From the NCBI RefSeq assembly GCF_009727055.1, contig NC_052355.1, positions 50,457,513 to 50,521,512 on the forward strand: 64,000 nt of DNA, written 5' to 3'. This DNA comes from Benincasa hispida (taxonomy: Eukaryota; Streptophyta; Magnoliopsida; Cucurbitales; Cucurbitaceae). Under the pieces are notes generated by a model that was not told the DNA's origin, did no database searches, and saw only the letters and a program-made list of their open reading frames with translations. A program made the translations under genes and the position numbers. Positions 58,081 to 64,000 of the stretch are shown piece by piece; positions within the stretch are counted from its first letter, which is position 1; the number at the start of each line of letters is the position of its first letter.

Positions 58081-60464
58081 GAGTTAGCCTTGAATTCCAC
58101 CTCAGCCTCTTCCCACATACGTTGTTTCTCTATTATTAGTTTTCTCAAGCCAATCTCCAGAGTTATTCAATTTTCTGTTCCACTATCCTCGATTCCACCT
58201 CTACTTCACCCTCGGTGGTGTCTCGACTCGACCTCGACCTCTCTATGCATGAGGCCCAACTCTTTTCCATATCCATGATTTTCTCCTCTTCCTCTTCCTC
58301 TTCCCTCAAAGTCGGAGGCTGGGGCAGATTTTGCATAAACTAATTGACTTGTAAATTATTAGGGTTGCCTCTCTTGGTTAGAATTGCTACTTCCTTGTTG
58401 GCTCATTCTTCTCTTATTCACCGATGTATTACAGATTCTTTCCAGATTACACGTGTTCCCTATAGAAGGCGTCAACCTATTAATGCAAATTTTGGGAGAG
58501 GCGGAACACATCTGACCCTCACATGATATCAACAGTTAAATTTATAGTTTGAGGAAGAGAGAACCTGTAAGACAAAGAAAAATGGCTCTGATGCCTAAGT
58601 TAGTAAGAGAATTGTAGAATAGAGAAAGAGTCACAAGATTTAGATATCTCATATGGAATTATAATGGTCTATTTATAGGGGACTTGATCTTAATCCTATT
58701 AGATTAAGATATGAGATTTAACCCTCCCAGTATTAGGATATGAATTTTCCTAATCTTAAACAAGCTAGATTAAATCTTATCTTTTATTATTTTATACTAT
58801 TTTACATCATCTTGATTTATCTTATATTATCTTTATTTTTTAGCTCTATTCCGATAGGTCAAATTTCGCTCCTTGACATTAGCTCCTACTCCCAAGTTAG
58901 AATTTATGGTTCAATTTTTTTATTATTATATAATATAAGTTGGACACTAGGAGCCCAATTTGGGAGTACTATTTTGTAAGGAACACAATTTTATGAAGAA
59001 GACAAAAGACTATAATAAAATAATCATGTCAGGCATATTTAATTGTTAGTGAATAATATGAGCTAAATTTAACAAAATTTCTATTAATTTTCAATGTAAG
59101 CATTAGCAAATTTCAAATTTAAAATTGAACTTATCTGGGATTCCATAAGTTAATAGAAATCTTCAAGGTAGAAAGGTGCTTTATTTTTCTTTCAATCTAA
59201 GTCCTCAGTGTGTTGTATTCTTTCTTAATCTTGTTTGTTCTAGCCTTTAGGATTTATCCTTTGATTGGTTTTTAACTATGGCTTGAAACTTTCCATCATC
59301 TTTTACTATAGGAGTCTTTTCTCGTATAGGATTTGTCGATCTTTTCTTTGGATTATGACTATATGGATGTGAAATTCCCAATATCTTTTACCACAAGACT
59401 GTTCCTTGGGCTAGATTGCAAACAAATTCAACTAGTCTTGATTTTCTTAATTTTGGAATAGAAAAGTAGAGCACTCTCGTCTCCACAGATGATGTTAACT
59501 GTTGATGGCAAAATCTGATTAAGCGAACTCACCTGACTTTCACATGTTGCCTACGGTAAATTTATAATTTGGAGAAAAGGTCACCTACAAAACAAACAAA
59601 GTAACAAATTGGTGTGGTGCTTGCCACAGACACTTCAATACTTAAGTCAGTATTTTGTACAAAGGTCAGAGCAAGTAGTTTCTAGGGAGGAGTTGAGCTT
59701 ACCTTCCATAGGGTTGTCATCTTCTATTTATAGTTAAGATTTAGAGGTCTTCCTTATCCCTTTTGGAAAATGAGGTCTATTTCCTTCTCTTTTTTCGAAA
59801 TCGGATAGTGGGGCTCAGGTCAGGTCATTGAGGATGTTCCAACAAAAAGGGCCAATCTAGATTGACTTCACTTTAAAAGGTTGCTTGGCCTTGGCCTTGG
59901 AGGCAGGCCTTGGGCTATAAAGGCCCACAACCTCCAAGGCTAAGAAGTGCCAAGTGGGCTTTTTTGAGCTCAACCTTTTTTTCCTCTATCTATTGGAACT
60001 CTTCTGGGTCTGCTCCTAGTCGGTCTCAGGTCTGTTTTCAAGCCTAGGTAACTTTCTTTGTTCGGTCATTACCTTTGACCTTTTATTGGTTTGACCTTTT
60101 ATTGGTTCAAAACTACCTATGACAATGCGAACATATAATTATTTCGATTAAAGTTCTAAATTATTGTAATTGAATCAATTTAGATAATTTATTAAGATAA
60201 ATATGAAAATCATTCATGTATTCAATTCTTACACGTGTGTAAAATTTTTCAAATGATAGATTAATATAATGAATGATTAGATTTGATGTAGGGATAGTTT
60301 TCAAAGAAAATCTTAATTGAGAGTCTTAATAAGTTCTCATATGAATGTTTATGGGTTGAACTAATAAAATTACAAGTTTCACGTAATGTTTATCTAAACA
60401 AAATTGTTAAATTTTATATTTTTAAACACATTTTCATACTTTAAAATTGATTTTGAATGATTAA
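58081..60464. other. Retroelement debris between and after duplication units
   Basis: 58500-58700 and 59520-59740 are related minus-strand LTR-like segments (AACTCACCTGACTTTCACATG; CTCTGATGCCTAAGTTAG; TATTTATAGGGGACTTG). 59865-59950 again contains CTTGGCCTTGGCCTTGGAGG. 60120-60464 is AT-rich with no feature. No gene was recognised. Confidence 0.45.
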
Positions 60465-61620
60465 GATCACAAACCAATTGTTCATTAGAGGATCAGTAGA
60501 AACTTGAGGAACAAGACGTAATCTTGGGGGTAAAACAAATATTTGACCTAGTCGTTATTACGAACAACCTGTGAAGGATCGACTTACTAATTATGGTTAA
60601 ATCATATGGACATAATATATCTTTAGAGGAGTGCAATTATGGGCTTTAGTGGAATGACCCATTAGTAAACGAATGGGGGTTAATTCGGTGTAATGAGTTT
60701 AGCCAATTAATCTCGGGTCGTCGGAGCCCATGATCTGTAGGTCCGTGAGGTCCCCTTATTAGCTCGTAAATGGATTAGTTTTAAAGTAGCATGATAAGTT
60801 AACTTGAAACGTTCAAATTATAATTAAAGGAATTAGTAATTATATGAGATATAATTACACGTTTAATTTTAAGAATTAAACGGAATAGGAGAATTCTTAT
60901 TTAAATATTTGAAGGTGGATTTGTGTAAAATTAATTTAATATTTGATATTAAATTAATTTGAAGTATTTAAATTGTTTAAATAATTATTTATTAATTTTA
61001 TTAAGAAAATTAATTTATGAAATTAATTTTGTAAAATTAATAATATTTTAATTTTAGAAATCAAAATGATTTTTGAAATCAATTGAAAAAATTGAAAAAG
61101 TTTTAAAAACACAAAATGGGATTATGACATTTTCCATTTACTCCTTCAACTTGCTCACACAAAACCCACCTCTTTTGGCTTCAATAACTCCAAGCATGAG
61201 TTGCATCTCATGCAACCATATTCTTTTCATGACAGTCTACAATATATTGAGAAGATTAGAGTGGAATTGAGACATGTAATCTATAAAATTTTTGCTGAAA
61301 AATTCGTGGTGAAGAAGGTGTTCTTCAAGTGGGTTGCTGCAGTGAGCTTTTCTCCAAGTTCCTTTCGTTCAAGTTTATTTTGAGTGCCACAACTTAATCT
61401 AAAGCTCTAAGAGAATAGTGGAGAAGATCTTGAGGTGGTCTACAACAAGATTTGGAGATGTTTGCAACTGAAAATCAAGATTTCAAGAAGTTCTACAAAG
61501 GTATGATTTGAAACCCTCTTGATTTAGTATGAGCATGCTTTAGTTTTTGCCAAAATTAATGAATTAGAGTGCTTATTGATCCTTGTTGCTTCTGCTGTTT
61601 GCTGATATACTCTAATAATC
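60465..61620 (+). mobile_element. Truncated Copia LTR, family 2 (E)
   Basis: Copy of the 3' part of LTR B. It ends TGATATACTCTAATA (one C to T change in TAACA) and has no primer site or internal region after it. Confidence 0.9.
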
Positions 61621-61866
61621 CATATACTACAGACCATTTAGGTTATCAGTTAAGCATGATCCACCTGTATGTCTCCACATGCATGTTTAAGTTACAACGA
61701 TAACCTTGGATGTTAGTTTATTGGTTTGTGGTTAATACAACTAAAATATCACATATTTTATAAACAATGTGAATAAAAATATGATATATTATTAATCACA
61801 TAAAAGTTTGTTCATACAAGGTTTACAAACTATAGGACCTTACGAGATTTAGGGCATCAACCCCAA
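61621..61866 (-). mobile_element. Fragment of family 1 Copia LTR (unit 2)
   Basis: As 56111-56335, but with the outer end kept: GATTTAGGGCATCAACCCCAAC, the reverse complement of GTTGGGGTTGATGCCC, i.e. the LTR start. Confidence 0.8.
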
Positions 61867-63362
61867 CGGGGAATGAATGATTGTGATGGTAAATGATGAG
61901 AATATTTAATCTATCTCTTGGTATACAAAAGATGTTATGCATTTGAATTATTATATGCTTCCACACCTTAAGCTAGACCCAAGTATAAATCCAGCCTAAG
62001 TGTCCTGGTAAGTCCAGGGTCGAACGTAGGGATTCTAGAGTTTACTAACGTACGGTTGGCCTTTGAATCTATTGCAGAGGATTCCTAATTACTTGATAGA
62101 TGTTGGTTATTTACACTAACTACTGGCCACATGCAAGATGATATAGAAATTAAGAGATATAAAACTGGGTCGTGGATGAATGACTTATGCGTGGGTGGTA
62201 TGTGTTGATTTTCTAGTGGAAACAATAAGCCTATATAAGTGCAATGACAATGAATATGGAGGTGGTATGGATATCTGCTAAATCTAAGTATATATGTGAT
62301 ACGTGAGAAATATGTTCTTTAGTTTATGTTCAACATCTCTCAATGCGATAGCCACACTTAATCCTATCTCTAGGGTGCATGCATTAATTACAAAGATCAG
62401 ACAAAAGACATGAACAATTTTGTCTCTAAAATTACTTCACGTCCTAGTTTGATGCGTTCAACAATTAATTACTCTCTCGAGTGGCTTAATTGCTTTTTCA
62501 CTTCAATCAACTAATTAGGTAGATTCAAGCATAAACTTTATGCATTCATCAAGCCAGAAAGTCCACAAACATAAATAACTTAGAAAAAAACCAATGGAGA
62601 TGTGGAGAATGGTAAAAAAATGAGATTGAATTAAAGATATAAGTTTGATAAAAATACTTAGTTCAATCAGTGAAGTGGTAAATGAGAATGTAAGGAAAAA
62701 TGAAGAAGTCAAATCGTAGAGTTCAATCTCTTGTCCTCTTTGACTTATTTTTAATGCTTGCTTTAGCCAACTTGCTGAAAGAGTTGAAGAAGATATCTTG
62801 CTCGAGCTAGCTTCACTATGACATCACCTCTTTATCAATGGTGGAAGATGGTGATTGTCCCTCCTATTCCTTGCTTGCAGACGACAGAAGTGAAAACTAA
62901 CTACTTTGTTAACCATCTATTGTCTGATTTTCTAACTTGTCTCTTGCAAGTAGCTTTTCCTTATATAGGCAATCACTTAGTTACTTGGTGATGTGATTGC
63001 ATTAAATTCCATACCCTGAGATAGCCGCTTATCACTCTGTTTCTATCAAACAACGTTAGTCAAATGCCCATGCCTGCAAGTTGATGATTTGACGTAGATC
63101 GCACAAGTCGAATGTATCTTCCATGCGTTGAGTAGTTTGGACGCATACTCCTTGCGTTGGCCTTATCTGCGACAGTTACTAGATTTTTCTGATTCTTGCA
63201 TTAGTGAAGTAGTTTTTTTACTTAAAGGATACTTTTGTATGAATTTATCACATGTATAGAATTTCAAGCATTTTTCCTTTAACACGAGTGCATTTACAAC
63301 ATTAATAATCCTAATTGTTCCAATTTTGATAGAAAAATAACTTTTATTCTACAAGTTTATCA
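61867..63362. mobile_element. Non-coding LTR-like element N' (unit 2)
   Basis: Copy of 56336-57840, ending TTCTACAAGTTTATCA. Flanks ATGAA (left) and ATGAC (right) could be a decayed target duplication. No coding capacity is supported. Confidence 0.55.
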
Positions 63363-64000
63363 ATGACCACCAAGGGCAAAAAGGTCACAAATTTCTTCAA
63401 TTCCAATTTGGCCTTTCCTCAATTACCAAGGCTAAGGAGGGCTCAAATCTCTTCCTCGGCCACTAAGGCCAAGGAGGGCACAATATTTTTTTAAATTTAG
63501 TTTTGACCTCTTCTCGGCTATGAAGGCCAAGGAAGGCCACAAATCTCTTCCTGAACCTTCAGAGGTTGGTTTTTCTATGAGTAAGCCTTGAATTCCACCT
63601 CGGCCTCTTCCCTCATACGTTGTTATCTATTATTAGTTTTCTCAAGTCAGTCTCCAGAGTTATTCGATTTTCTGTTCCACTATCCTCGATTCCACCTCTG
63701 TTCAGCCTCGGTGGGTGTCTCGGCTCGGCCTCGACCTCTCTATGGATGAGGCCCAATTCTTTTCCATATCCATGATTTCTTCTCTTCCTCTTCCTCTTCC
63801 TCTTCCCTCAAACTTAGAGGCTGAGGCGGATTTTGCATAAACTAATCGACTTGTAACTTTTTAGGGTTGCCTCTCTTGTCAGAATTGCTAATTCCCTTGT
63901 TGACTCATTTCTTCCCTTATTCACCGATGTATTACAGATTCTTGGAAGATTACATGTGTTCTCTATAGAAGGCGCCAACCTATTAATGCAAAATTTGGGA
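63363..64000. other. End of duplication unit 2, no gene
   Basis: Decayed AAGGCCAAGGAGG repeats, then a CTC-rich region (TCTTCCTCTTCCTCTTCC near 63781) corresponding to 58080-58499. It is cut by the window end. Confidence 0.5.

Larger units (their letters stand above)
54940..58499. repeat. Direct duplication, unit 1
   Basis: Collinear with 60465-64000: the end of LTR B, the family 1 LTR fragment, LTR-like element N, the AAGGCCAAGGAGG repeats, and the CTC-rich tail. The junctions between these unrelated pieces are the same in both units. That shows duplication rather than independent insertion. The shift between units is about 5.5 kb. Confidence 0.9.
60465..64000. repeat. Direct duplication, unit 2 (runs off the window)
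   Basis: Begins at GATCACAAACCAATTGTTC, matching 54940 inside LTR B, and continues to the window end. The left boundary falls inside the LTR, so the copy lacks the first ~720 bp of LTR B. Scattered substitutions and small indels relative to unit 1 show that the event is not recent. Confidence 0.9.

Noticed and set aside
1..64000. tRNA, rRNA or other RNA genes
   Set aside because: Only tRNA-complementary primer sites were seen; no tRNA arms or rRNA segments were recognised.

Overview
This is a plant nuclear window, almost certainly a eudicot. The low-copy genes have plant-type GT-AG introns and encode a plastid-type small heat shock protein and an AIRP2-type RING protein. The retrotransposon families (Copia LTRs starting TGTTGGG with a TGGTATCAGAGC primer site, and a Ty3/gypsy gag remnant) look like those I know from Cucurbitaceae. 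That family assignment is from memory and was not tested.

Layout. 1-5818: a decayed Copia element (A) with its 3' LTR. 5848-6486: a truncated DNA transposon copy. 6792-7630: a likely small four-exon gene of unknown function on the minus strand. 8995-14950: a Ty3/gypsy remnant (LTR with minisatellites, then gag) holding a solo LTR (F, TSD GTGGG) that itself holds an inverted solo LTR (G, TSD ATTTG). 14984-19649: retroelement-derived non-coding DNA. 19655-21553: solo LTR I (TSD ATACC). 21559-24497: a minus-strand LTR element with large minisatellites. 25234-26236: a broken minus-strand transposon-protein gene. 26253-27088: a truncated LTR (K) containing a 38-bp sequencing-library adapter. 27089-36830: AT-rich intergenic DNA, including a 25-N gap, an island of more balanced base composition and MITE-like repeats.

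The functional core is 36.8-41.1 kb. A five-exon RING E3 ligase gene (plus strand) and a two-exon HSP21-like gene (minus strand) face each other tail to tail. The HSP gene has a heat-shock-element-like site about 200 bp upstream of its ATG. From 41443 to 56110 lies one nested Copia complex: a plus-strand element (LTR D, leader, pol B, LTR B) interrupted by a minus-strand Copia fragment (C). C in turn carries an 8-bp-TSD TIR transposon and a 1.67-kb TG...CA insertion with TSD GCAAC. From 54940 to the window end, a block of about 3.5 kb occurs twice in direct orientation (54940-58499 and 60465-64000).

The most notable observations are: a Tn5 mosaic-end palindrome at 26986-27023, which marks an assembly artefact; four arrays of a near-palindromic 16-18-mer (core ACGATCG) that lie in the LTR of one Copia family and in the leader of another; a TIR transposon family with dense GTATC subterminal motifs; and a probable unrecognised small gene. 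All similarity statements come from reading the sequence by eye, with no alignment or database search.
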